A program made the translations under genes and the position numbers. The notes below the pieces were generated by a model. The model saw only the letters and a list, made by a program, of their open reading frames with translations, did not search any database and was not told the DNA's origin. A stretch of DNA of 64,000 nucleotides. It comes from Actinomycetospora endophytica. GTDB lineage: Bacteria > Actinomycetota > Actinomycetes > Mycobacteriales > Pseudonocardiaceae. Location of the stretch: NCBI RefSeq assembly GCF_021026375.1, contig NZ_JAJNDB010000008.1, forward strand, positions 246,739 to 310,738, given 5' to 3'. The first letter of the stretch is position 1, and each line of letters opens with the position of its first letter. Shown here one piece after another: positions 15,884 through 23,577 of this stretch.

Positions 15884-16927
15884 ATGCCCCCTCCGACCGA
15901 CGCGCAGACCTTCGACCTGGGTGACGTGACCCTGGCCAGTGGGACGACGCTGCGCGGCGCCCGGCTCGCGTACCAGGTCTACGGCTCGCTGAACGCCGAC
16001 CGGACCAACGCGATCCTCTACCCGACCTGGTACTCGGGCTGGCACACCGACAACGAGTGGCTGATCGGCACCGACAAGGCGCTCAATCCCGACGAGTGGT
16101 TCATCATCGTGCCGAACATGCTCGGCAACGGGTTGTCGACCTCGCCGTCGAACGCCGACTCGCCCCACGACCACGCGCGGTTCCCGATGGTGACCTTCGC
16201 CGACCAGGTGGAGTGCCAGTACCGGCTGGTCACCGAGCACTTCGGGATCCGGACGCTGCCGCTGGTCACCGGGTGGTCGATGGGCGCCGGCCAGACCTAC
16301 CAGTGGGCGGTCGCGCACCCGGAGATGGTGCAGCGCGCGGTCCCGTTCTGCGGGTCGAGCGTGACCGCCGCGCACAACCAGGTCTTCCTCGAGTCGCTGG
16401 CGACGGCCCTGGTCGCCGACGCGGCCTACGCCGACGGCGACTACGCGCCCGACCGCCTCCCGGTGAAGGGGCTGCGCGCCTTCGCCCGGATCTACTCCGG
16501 GTGGGGCTTCTCGCAGGCGTTCTACTGGCAGGAGGAATGGCGCACCCTCGGGTTCACCTCGCTCGACGACTTCCTCTACGGGTTCTGGGAGCAGTTCTTC
16601 CGCGACGGCCGGGACCCGAACAACCTGCTGGCGATGCTCCGCACCTGGCACGCCGGGAACGTCGGGAACACCCCCGGGTTCAACGGGGACACCCGGGCGG
16701 CGCTGCGCTCGATCCGCTGTCCGTTGCTCTCGCTCCCGGCGGAGAAGGACCTCTACTTCCCGCCCGAGGACGAACAGTGGGCCTCGCAGTTCATCCCGGA
16801 CGGCCAGGTGCGGGTGATCCCCGGGGTGTGGGGCCACTTCGCCGGCGGCGGCAAGAACCCGGTGGACACGAAGTTCATCGACGGCGCGATCGCGGAGATG
16901 CTGGCGCGCCCCGGGTACGTCGGCTGA
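15884..16927 (+). CDS. Alpha/beta hydrolase, homoserine O-acetyltransferase (MetX)-like
   Basis: Protein of 347 residues with the MetX-like alpha/beta fold. Segments are ARLAYQVYGSLNADRTNAIL, NMLGNGLSTSPSN, the nucleophile elbow TGWSMGAGQTYQWA, LPAEKDLYFPPEDE and the late His in VWGHFAGGG. Ser, Asp and His of the triad are therefore all visible. The ATG at 15884 has AGGGAGG just upstream. Members of this branch are usually esterases or acyltransferases of unknown substrate rather than true MetX. It stands alone between the ArsR and Kup genes. Confidence 0.85.
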   Translation: MPPPTDAQTFDLGDVTLASGTTLRGARLAYQVYGSLNADRTNAILYPTWYSGWHTDNEWLIGTDKALNPDEWFIIVPNMLGNGLSTSPSNADSPHDHARFPMVTFADQVECQYRLVTEHFGIRTLPLVTGWSMGAGQTYQWAVAHPEMVQRAVPFCGSSVTAAHNQVFLESLATALVADAAYADGDYAPDRLPVKGLRAFARIYSGWGFSQAFYWQEEWRTLGFTSLDDFLYGFWEQFFRDGRDPNNLLAMLRTWHAGNVGNTPGFNGDTRAALRSIRCPLLSLPAEKDLYFPPEDEQWASQFIPDGQVRVIPGVWGHFAGGGKNPVDTKFIDGAIAEMLARPGYVG

Positions 16928-17010
16928 GCGGGATGGTGACGCACGCCCGGGAGGTGCTGACACCCCGCTCGTGATCACGCCGTGGCCCTGTCCGGAGCAG
17001 ACTGCGGGGT

Positions 17011-18990
17011 ATGGCTGACGCCGAAGCGCTCCCGGGCCCGACGCCCGCGGCAGCGACAGGGGACTCACCGACGCCGCGGCGGCGCGCCGGCAAGGCCGAG
17101 CACCCGGCGTCGTTGGGAGCGGGCATCACGGGGCTGGCGCTCGGGGCGCTGGGCGTGGTGTTCGGTGACATCGGCACGAGCCCGCTCTACGCGATGCAGA
17201 CGGTGTTCTCGATCGACGGCAACGCGGTGAGCCCGTCGCAGTCCGACGTGTACGGCGTGATCTCGCTGATCTTCTGGTCGGTCACGGTGATCGTGTCGAT
17301 CAAGTACGTGATCTTCATGCTGCGCGCCGACAACGACGGCGAGGGCGGGGTCATGGCGCTGGCCGCGCTGGTGCGCAGCGCGGTGCGTGACGGGCGCTGG
17401 GCGTCCTTCGCGCTGGCCCTCGGGGTGCTGGGGGCGTCCCTGTTCTACGGCGACTCCCTGATCACGCCGGCGATCTCGGTGCTCTCCGCGGTGGAGGGCG
17501 TCGAGGTGGTCCGCCCGGAGCTCGCCGAGGCGGTGCTGCCGATCGGCGCCGTGATCCTCGCCCTGCTGTTCGTCGGGCAGCGCGCGGGCACCGAGCGGGT
17601 GGGCCGGTTGTTCGGGCCGGTCATGGCGGTGTGGTTCGTGGTCCTCGCCGTGCTGGGGCTGCCGCACATCGTCGCCCACCCGGACGTGCTCCTCGGCCTC
17701 TCGCCGACCTACATCGTGCTGTTCTTCGCCGACCACCCGTTCACCGCGTTCATCGCGATGGGCGCCGTGGTCCTGGCGATCACCGGCGCCGAGGCGCTCT
17801 ACGCCGACATGGGGCACTTCGGGCGCCGGCCCATCCGCCGGGCCTGGTTCGTCGCGGTGTTCCCGGCCCTGATCATCAACTACCTCGGGCAGGGCGCCCT
17901 GATCCTGCACGACCCCTCGGCGGTGTCGAACCCCTTCTACCTGCTCGCTCCCGACTGGGCGCGGATCCCGCTGATCGTCCTCGCGACGGCGGCGACCGTG
18001 ATCGCGTCGCAGGCCGTGATCTCCGGGGCGTTCTCGGTGTCGCAGCAGGCGGTCCGGCTGGGCTATCTCCCGCGGCTGACGGTCAAGCACACCTCGGAGC
18101 ACGAGAGCGGGCAGATCTACGTGCCCACCGTGAACTGGCTGCTCTTCGGCGGGGTGCTGATCCTCATCGCCACGTTCCGGTCGTCGTCCAGCCTCGCCAC
18201 CGCCTACGGCCTCGCGGTGACCGGCACGCTGCTGCTCTCGACGACGTTGTTGCTGGTCCACGCCGCGACGACCTGGCGCTGGGCGACGTGGCAGCTCGTC
18301 ACCCTCGGCATCGTGTTCGGCGGCATCGAGCTGCTCTACTTCACGGCGAACCTCACCAAGATCGTCCACGGCGGGTGGCTCCCGCTGCTGGTCGCGGCGT
18401 TCGTCATCGTCGTCATGACGACGTGGCAGCGGGGCCGGCGCGTCGTCACCGCCCGGCGGACCGACATGGAGGGATCGCTGCGGGAGTTCCTCGACGAGCT
18501 TCCCGACGAGATCGTGCGGGTGCCCGGCACCGCGGTGTTCCCCCATCCGACCAACGAGACCGCACCGCTGGCCCTGCGCGCCAACGTGGAGTTCAACCAC
18601 GTCCTGCACCAGCACGTCGTGATCGTCTCGCTGGTGTCGACGTCGGTGCCGCACGTGCCGGTGGACCAGCGGCTGACCGTCGACGACCTCTGGCACCCGC
18701 AGGACGGCGTCGTCCACGTGAGCGCGCGCTTCGGGTTCCAGGACGTCCAGGACGTGCCCGGTGTGCTGCGCCAGGCGTGCGAGCTGTCCCCGGAGCTCGC
18801 GGCGGGCGACCCGGACGAGGCGCTCTACTACATCTCACGGATCACCATCGAGCGCGGCACCGAGCCCGGGATGCGCACGTGGCGCAAGCGGCTGTTCGTC
18901 GGGCTCGCCCACAACGCCGCCTCCCCGGCCATGTCGTTCCGGCTGCCGACCGAGCGCACCGTCGTCATGGGATCGCGCGTCGACCTGTGA
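17011..18990 (+). CDS. kup: Kup-family potassium transporter
   Basis: K+/H+ symporter of 659 residues. About twelve membrane segments occupy residues ~35-470, followed by a ~170-residue cytoplasmic C-terminal domain. The family motifs GVVFGDIGTSPLYA, RADNDGEGGVMAL, FYGDSLITPAISVLSAVEG and ALYADMGHFGRRPI are intact. ATG at 17011. The stop overlaps by 4 bp (GTGA) the start of the FhuF-like gene, which is an unusual coupling. No c-di-AMP (ydaO) riboswitch was seen in the short leader. Confidence 0.95.
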   Translation: MADAEALPGPTPAAATGDSPTPRRRAGKAEHPASLGAGITGLALGALGVVFGDIGTSPLYAMQTVFSIDGNAVSPSQSDVYGVISLIFWSVTVIVSIKYVIFMLRADNDGEGGVMALAALVRSAVRDGRWASFALALGVLGASLFYGDSLITPAISVLSAVEGVEVVRPELAEAVLPIGAVILALLFVGQRAGTERVGRLFGPVMAVWFVVLAVLGLPHIVAHPDVLLGLSPTYIVLFFADHPFTAFIAMGAVVLAITGAEALYADMGHFGRRPIRRAWFVAVFPALIINYLGQGALILHDPSAVSNPFYLLAPDWARIPLIVLATAATVIASQAVISGAFSVSQQAVRLGYLPRLTVKHTSEHESGQIYVPTVNWLLFGGVLILIATFRSSSSLATAYGLAVTGTLLLSTTLLLVHAATTWRWATWQLVTLGIVFGGIELLYFTANLTKIVHGGWLPLLVAAFVIVVMTTWQRGRRVVTARRTDMEGSLREFLDELPDEIVRVPGTAVFPHPTNETAPLALRANVEFNHVLHQHVVIVSLVSTSVPHVPVDQRLTVDDLWHPQDGVVHVSARFGFQDVQDVPGVLRQACELSPELAAGDPDEALYYISRITIERGTEPGMRTWRKRLFVGLAHNAASPAMSFRLPTERTVVMGSRVDL

Positions 18991-19766
18991 GCGCGATCCC
19001 CGCGGGGGTGTCGGGCCCGCTGCTCGCCGCCGACCGGGGGCCGCGGTTCGCCGCCTGGGTCGGCCGGCCGGACGCGGCGCCCTGGGCGTCGGCGGCGGAC
19101 CTGTTCGGGTCGGGGCTGGCGGCGGCGGTCGCTGCGGTCGGGGAGGCCCGCGGGGCGGCGAACCCGGCGGTCGCGGGGGCGCTGCTGTTCGAGGGCTACG
19201 CGATGCGTCTGATCCCACCGGTGCTGGCCGCGGCGCTGACCGAGGCGCGTGCGCCCGACCCGGGCCTCGACGCGGTGCGGGTCGAGTGGGCGGACGCCCG
19301 GGTCGGGCAGGTGGCGCTGGACGGGTCGTGCGGCGCGGCGTCCGAGGTGGTGCCGGCGCTGATGGAGCGGAACCTCGCGGTCGCGCTCGACGCCGTGCAC
19401 CGGGCGGCAGGGACCGGCCTGCGGGTGCTGCGCGGCGCGGCCGCCCACGCCGTCACGGTGACCGCCCTGCACCTGTCGTGGCCGGACGAGCAGCCGGCGC
19501 GCTACCTCGGGCCCGCCCGCGAGGTGCTCGACCGCTGGGGCGTGGGCGAGCTGGTGCGCATGGCGGCGGTGCCGGTCGCGGGCGAGCGGTGGCTCTACGC
19601 CGAGCGACGCAGCTGCTGTCTCGCCTTCCGCACCGCCGATCACCGTCGTGCCGCCTCGTTCTGCGCCACCTGCCCGGTCACCCCCGAGGCCGAGCGGCGC
19701 GGGTCCTTCCACGACGCCGTCGGCGCGTTCATCGACCGCACCGGGCGGGCCCGCCGGGGTCATTGA
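18987..19766 (+). CDS. FhuF-like (2Fe-2S) ferric-siderophore reductase
   Basis: Protein of 259 residues. The C-terminus has the FhuF_C iron-sulphur signature: adjacent Cys210 and Cys211 (RRSCCLAFRT), then Cys226 and Cys229 (FCATCP). FhuF proteins bind a [2Fe-2S] cluster by this C-C-x(n)-C-x2-C set and reduce ferric siderophores in the cytosol. The N-terminal region is Ala-rich helical, as in actinobacterial members. The GTG start overlaps the kup stop by 4 bp. No iron box was recognised before kup. It could serve the siderophore made 20-40 kb downstream; that link is an inference. Confidence 0.8.
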   Translation: MSAIPAGVSGPLLAADRGPRFAAWVGRPDAAPWASAADLFGSGLAAAVAAVGEARGAANPAVAGALLFEGYAMRLIPPVLAAALTEARAPDPGLDAVRVEWADARVGQVALDGSCGAASEVVPALMERNLAVALDAVHRAAGTGLRVLRGAAAHAVTVTALHLSWPDEQPARYLGPAREVLDRWGVGELVRMAAVPVAGERWLYAERRSCCLAFRTADHRRAASFCATCPVTPEAERRGSFHDAVGAFIDRTGRARRGH

Positions 19767-19856
19767 CGCGACCTGCCCGGGCCCCGAAGCTGATCAGGTC
19801 ACGCCGGTGTGACCCCTCCGCCGGCCGTATCCCGTCCCGTCCGCGAGAGGCCCGCG

Positions 19857-21389
19857 ATGAGTGAGACCACCTTCCAGCAGACCTGGCTCACCGCCGTCGA
19901 GGAGCACGCCGACCGCCCGTTCCTGATCTTCCGGGCCGAGTCCGGGGCGGTGTCCCGGTGGACGTACGGCGAGTTCGACGGCGTCGTGACGCGGGTCGCG
20001 GGCCGGCTGCGCGCGGGCGGGGTCCGGGCCGGGTCCCCGGTGCACCTGGTGCTGCGCAACTGCCCCGGCTTCGTCGCGGTCTGGCTCGCGGCCGCCCGGC
20101 TCGGGGCGTGGATCGTGCCGGTGGACCCGGCCTCGGCGGTCCGGGATGTCGCCAGCCAGGTCCGGCGGGTGAAGCCGGTCGTCGGCATCTGCGCCGTCGA
20201 GCGCGCGGCGGTCTACCACGAGGGCGCCGACGGGGCGGTGCCGCTGGTGATCGAGATCGACGAGAGCGAGTCCGACGTCGCGGACGGTGGCGTCCTCGAC
20301 GGCCCGCCCGACGACGCGCCACCCGCCGTCGTCGCCCCGACCGACCGGATGGCGGTCATGTTCACCTCGGGCACCACGTCCGAGCCCAAGGGCGTCGACC
20401 TCACGCAACGCAACTACGCCCACGTCGCCGCGGCCATGGCCGACGCCGCCGGGCTCGAGGCGCGGCACCGCTGGTACGTGACGCTGCCGCTGTTCCACGC
20501 CAACGCGCCGTTCTACTGCTTCGCCCCGGCGATCGCGCGCGGCGCCAGCGTCGCGCTGCTGGCCACGTTCACCGCCTCCGGGTGGGTCGCGTACGCGCGC
20601 GAGCTCGAGGTCACGCACGCGTCGCTCTTCGCCGCGCCGATCCGGATGATCCTGGCCCGCACGCCCGAGGACCAGGCACCCGCGGCGCTGGAGCACGTGT
20701 GGTTCGCCCAGAGCCTCGGCGCCGAGCACCACGCGCAGTTCGGCGCGCTGGTCGGTGTCCCGCCGCGGCAGCTCTACGGGATGACCGAGACCACCGCGAT
20801 CGTCTGCTTCGACCCCAACGACCCGCCGCGCAACGACGTCATCGGCCGCCCGCTGCCGGGCCGGCGCATCCGCCTCGACGACCCCGTCGACGGCACCGAG
20901 GCGGAGACCGGCACCCCCGGCGAGCTCGTCGTGCTCGGCGTCCCCGGCGACGACCTGTTCGCCGGGTACCTCGACGACCCGGACAAGACCGGCGAGGTCT
21001 TCGACCCGACCCCCGAGGGCACCTGGTTCTCCACCGGCGACCTGGTCTCCGCGGACGCCGAGGGCACGCTGCGGTTCGTCGGGCGCGTCGACGACGTCAT
21101 CAAGGTCTCCGGCGAGAACGTCAGCCTCACCGAGGTCGAGGCCGCCGTCGCCCAGGCGCCCGGCGTCCTCGAGGTCGCCGTGATCGCCCAGCCCGACCCG
21201 ATCCGCGACGTGGTGCCGGTGGCCTACGTCGTGGCCCGCGACCCGGCGTCGCCGCCGTCGAGCGACGAGCTGACCGCCTGGGCCGAGCGCAACCTCAGCC
21301 CGGCCGCCCGGCCGCGGAGCTGGAGCCTGATCGACGAACTGCCCCGTACCAGCGTCGGGAAGGTCCGCCGCTTCCGGATCGGGAAGTGA
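19857..21389 (+). CDS. Acyl-CoA synthetase / AMP-dependent ligase
   Basis: Class-I adenylate-forming enzyme of 510 residues that makes acyl-CoA from an acid, ATP and CoA. The P-loop-like motif MFTSGTTSEPKGV, LYGMTETTA, the FSTGDLVSADAEGTLRFVGRVDD hinge region and the C-terminal catalytic Lys in RTSVGKVRRF are all present. ATG at 19857; an upstream in-frame ATG at 19809 is less likely. It resembles the crotonobetaine/carnitine-CoA ligase branch in length and motif order. It stands alone before a strong hairpin; the substrate is unknown. Confidence 0.88.
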   Translation: MSETTFQQTWLTAVEEHADRPFLIFRAESGAVSRWTYGEFDGVVTRVAGRLRAGGVRAGSPVHLVLRNCPGFVAVWLAAARLGAWIVPVDPASAVRDVASQVRRVKPVVGICAVERAAVYHEGADGAVPLVIEIDESESDVADGGVLDGPPDDAPPAVVAPTDRMAVMFTSGTTSEPKGVDLTQRNYAHVAAAMADAAGLEARHRWYVTLPLFHANAPFYCFAPAIARGASVALLATFTASGWVAYARELEVTHASLFAAPIRMILARTPEDQAPAALEHVWFAQSLGAEHHAQFGALVGVPPRQLYGMTETTAIVCFDPNDPPRNDVIGRPLPGRRIRLDDPVDGTEAETGTPGELVVLGVPGDDLFAGYLDDPDKTGEVFDPTPEGTWFSTGDLVSADAEGTLRFVGRVDDVIKVSGENVSLTEVEAAVAQAPGVLEVAVIAQPDPIRDVVPVAYVVARDPASPPSSDELTAWAERNLSPAARPRSWSLIDELPRTSVGKVRRFRIGK

Positions 21390-21402
21390 GGGCCTCCGGC
21401 CC

Positions 21403-21446
21403 ATGTGAGTGGAAGTGGACGTCCGGACGTCCACTCCCACTCACAT
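21403..21446. terminator. 44-bp near-perfect palindrome between convergent genes
   Basis: Two 22-base arms (ATGTGAGTGGAAGTGGACGTCC and its complement with one mismatch) meet without a loop. The element lies between the rightward acyl-CoA ligase (stop 21389) and the leftward acetyltransferase (stop 21450). It can act as a bidirectional terminator. There is no T-tract, as is usual in GC-rich actinobacteria. The GGACGTCC centre is itself palindromic. Confidence 0.75.
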
Positions 21447-21449
21447 GCG

Positions 21450-22004
21450 TCAGCTGACGATCTCGAAGTGCACCGTCGACCACGGGTCGGTCGGCCGGGC
21501 GTCGTGGACCTCGACGGCGCCGGGGAACGCCCGCCAGAACGCCAGCGCACCGGGGACCGAGGCGTTGGTGTGCAGGCAGACGGGGGAGTAGCCGGCCTCG
21601 AGGGCCCAGCGCGCCGCCGCCTCGGCGAGGGCCCGGCCGACGCCGTGTCGACGATGCCCGCGGTCGACCCACACGCGTCCGACCTGCCCGGTCACGGCGT
21701 CGGCGTAGCGCCGCGCGAGCCACGTCGGGACGTGGTGGGCGGACGGGCCACCGGGGCGGACGACCGCGGTGCCCGCGATCTCGCCGTCCCGGGTGCACAC
21801 GAGCAGCGCCCGGGTGGGGTCGTCGAGGTAGAAGGCGGCGAGGTCATCGACGTCGGCGTGCAGCGCGGGGTCGTGGCCGCCGAGATCCCGGGCGAGCATC
21901 CGCCGCATGTGGGCCTCGACGGCCGGGAGGTCGGACCGTGTGGCGAGGCGCACCGCGGGGCGTGTCGACCGTGGTGGTGCCTCGAGCGCCTGGATCACGG
22001 TCAT
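21450..22004 (-). CDS. GNAT-family N-acetyltransferase
   Basis: Protein of 184 residues. The acetyl-CoA-binding motif A reads GRVWVDRGHRRHGVGRALAEA, preceded by a sensor-like strand GEIAGTAVVRPGG and followed by SPVCLHTNASVPGALAFWRAF. The length and order fit the GNAT superfamily. ATG at 22002-22004. It is adjacent to, and on the same strand as, the ArsR gene of the nicotianamine-synthase island, with about 70 bp between them. The acceptor substrate is unknown. Confidence 0.85.
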   Translation of the reverse strand: MTVIQALEAPPRSTRPAVRLATRSDLPAVEAHMRRMLARDLGGHDPALHADVDDLAAFYLDDPTRALLVCTRDGEIAGTAVVRPGGPSAHHVPTWLARRYADAVTGQVGRVWVDRGHRRHGVGRALAEAAARWALEAGYSPVCLHTNASVPGALAFWRAFPGAVEVHDARPTDPWSTVHFEIVS

Positions 22005-22073
22005 GTCGGCACTGTCGCATAACTATGGCAGTAAGCACGAGAGTGCTGGAGCGAGACTGTCTCGTCGGACGGG

Positions 22074-22430
22074 TCAGGGTGCGCGGTCGTCGAGACGGTG
22101 CCCGGCGTCGTGGATGAGACCGGAGATCAGGTCGGCCACATGGTGGTCGCGGGCCCGCGAGAGCACGCGTCGTCCGTCGCGGCGCTGGGTGATGAGTCCG
22201 ACGAGGCGCAGTTTCGCCAGGTGCTGCGAGACGGCCGGGCGGGCCACGCCGAGACGCTCGGCCAGGGTGGACACGTCGAACTCGTCCCCCGACAGCAGCC
22301 ACAGGATCCGCAGCCGGGTGGGGTCCGCGAGCATCCGCAGCCCCTCGACGGCCGTCTCCACGCGGTCGTCCGGCGGCAGTTGTTGCCACCGTTCGGCCGC
22401 TGCACCGTTGTCGCGTGCGCACACAAGCAC
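22074..22430 (-). CDS. ArsR-family metalloregulator, divergent from NAS
   Basis: Repressor of about 118 residues with DPTRLRILWLLSGDEFDVSTLAERLGVARPAVSQHLAKLRLVGLI as the winged-helix core and RRDGRRVLSRA as the wing. The C-terminal helix DHHVADLISGLIHDAGH is rich in potential ligands, spaced like the alpha5 site of NmtR-type Ni/Co sensors, with Asp at one His position. GTG starts at 22430 or 22424 are both possible. It is divergent from the nicotianamine-synthase gene, 48 bp away. A TACGTGC direct repeat in that gap is a candidate operator. Nickel or cobalt sensing is inferred from the neighbours. Confidence 0.87.
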   Translation of the reverse strand: MLVCARDNGAAAERWQQLPPDDRVETAVEGLRMLADPTRLRILWLLSGDEFDVSTLAERLGVARPAVSQHLAKLRLVGLITQRRDGRRVLSRARDHHVADLISGLIHDAGHRLDDRAP

Positions 22431-22445
22431 GTATGTTGGCACGTA
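22427..22445. promoter_or_regulatory. Candidate ArsR operator: GCACGTA direct repeat
   Basis: GCACGTA at 22427-22433 and again at 22439-22445 (twelve-base period) lies in the 48-bp gap between the divergent ArsR and NAS starts and overlaps the ArsR start codon. The position suits simultaneous control of both genes. Binding is not demonstrated. Confidence 0.45.
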
Positions 22446-22478
22446 AGTCCGCCGGGCACCACCGTGGAGGTCACCGTC

Positions 22479-23408
22479 ATGACGAGCGCGCTGCCCGTCC
22501 GTCGCCCGGTCGGGCCTGCCGAGCATCTCGCCGACGTGCGCGGCGGGGCGTCGCGGCTCGGGGTGCGTTCCTGCGGGCACGCCGACACCGGCTCGACCAC
22601 GGCCGCCGTCGTCGCTCGTGTCCGTGCCCTGTACGAGGCCCTCCTGGCGCGGCCGCACCTGGCTCCCGAGCCGGTGACCAACGAGCTGTTCACCCGCCTG
22701 GTGTCGCTGGCCATCGACCCGGTCGCGGCCCGGGACGCCGACGCGGTGCTGGCCGATCCGGCGGTTCAACGGCTCCTGCCGGGTCTGCGCGACCTGTGCG
22801 CGACGGGCGAGTTCGAGCTCGAGCGGTGGTGGGCGCAGCGCGTCGTCGCCGATCCCGAGCCCCGGGCGGCGCTCGCCGGGTTCCCCTATCACCAGAACTA
22901 CCGCGACCTGACCCGGCTCGAGCACCACGCGGTCGCCGGGCTGACGTCGGCTCCGGTGCGTCGGGTGCTGTTCATCGGGTCGGGCCCGCTGCCCCTGACG
23001 TCGCTGCTGCTCGCCGAGCAGTACGGGTGCGCGGTCGACAACATCGACCGCGAGCCCGAGGCCGTGCGGCTGAGTGCTTCCCTCGCCGGTGGGCTCGGCG
23101 TCGACGGCCTGCGGTTCCGGGTCGGTGACGTGCTCGACGGCTCCGACGGGTTCGGCCGGGACGACTACGACCTCGTCTACCTCGCGGCGCTCGCCGGCCT
23201 GGATCCCGAGTCCAAGCGCGGGCTGCTCGACCACCTCGCGCGCACGCTGCGGCCGGGCACGCTGGTCCTCGCGCGCAGCGCCCACTCGCTGCGCGGCCTG
23301 CTCTACCCGGTCCTCGATCCCGACGACCTGCCCGGCCTGCGCACACTCGCCGTCGTGCACCCGTGCACGGAGGTGGTCAACTCCGTCGTCGTCGCCGAGG
23401 TGTGCTGA
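22479..23408 (+). CDS. Nicotianamine synthase-family protein (bacterial)
   Basis: Protein of 309 residues. The Rossmann-type methyltransferase-like core has LFIGSGPLPLTSLLLAEQYG, then CAVDNIDREPEAVRLSASLAGGLGVDGLRFRVGD and DDYDLVYLAALAG. These match archaeal and plant nicotianamine synthases. A FPYHQNYRDLTRLEHHA segment matches the family's N-terminal aminopropyl-acceptor region. These enzymes condense aminocarboxypropyl groups from S-adenosylmethionine into nicotianamine-type metal chelators. ATG at 22479 with GGAGG upstream. The next gene is a Ni/Co permease and the divergent gene an ArsR sensor, which suggests a nickel or cobalt role. No opine dehydrogenase (CntM-like) is adjacent. Confidence 0.88.
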   Translation: MTSALPVRRPVGPAEHLADVRGGASRLGVRSCGHADTGSTTAAVVARVRALYEALLARPHLAPEPVTNELFTRLVSLAIDPVAARDADAVLADPAVQRLLPGLRDLCATGEFELERWWAQRVVADPEPRAALAGFPYHQNYRDLTRLEHHAVAGLTSAPVRRVLFIGSGPLPLTSLLLAEQYGCAVDNIDREPEAVRLSASLAGGLGVDGLRFRVGDVLDGSDGFGRDDYDLVYLAALAGLDPESKRGLLDHLARTLRPGTLVLARSAHSLRGLLYPVLDPDDLPGLRTLAVVHPCTEVVNSVVVAEVC

Positions 23409-23513
23409 CGCACCTCAGGACCGTCCGGTCGGCCAGTTGCGGGATGTGAGCACGCCCGTCGCCCGGGAGTGATCGAAAGACGAGTTTTCCGACATTTCGC
23501 CACCGGTGGTCGA

Positions 23514-23547
23514 TTGCAGGCGGTCGCCAATTGCCTAGCTCTTGCAT
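23514..23547 (+). promoter_or_regulatory. Two imperfect Nur-like boxes before the Ni/Co permease
   Basis: The Nur consensus of Streptomyces is tTGCaa-N5-ttGCAA. Here TTGCAG-N5-CGCCAA (23514-23530) and TTGCCT-N5-TTGCAT (23531-23547) lie back to back in the leader of the permease gene. Both are degenerate. They gain weight from the near-perfect box at 25483-25499. Control by nickel-bound Nur is an inference. Confidence 0.4.
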
Positions 23548-23577
23548 CAGCAACACCCACGGGGGAACGTCTCCCGG

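Noticed and set aside
16926..16970. Terminator after the alpha/beta hydrolase
   Set aside because: Only a seven-base GAGCGGG/CCCGCTC pair with a long loop; too weak to list.
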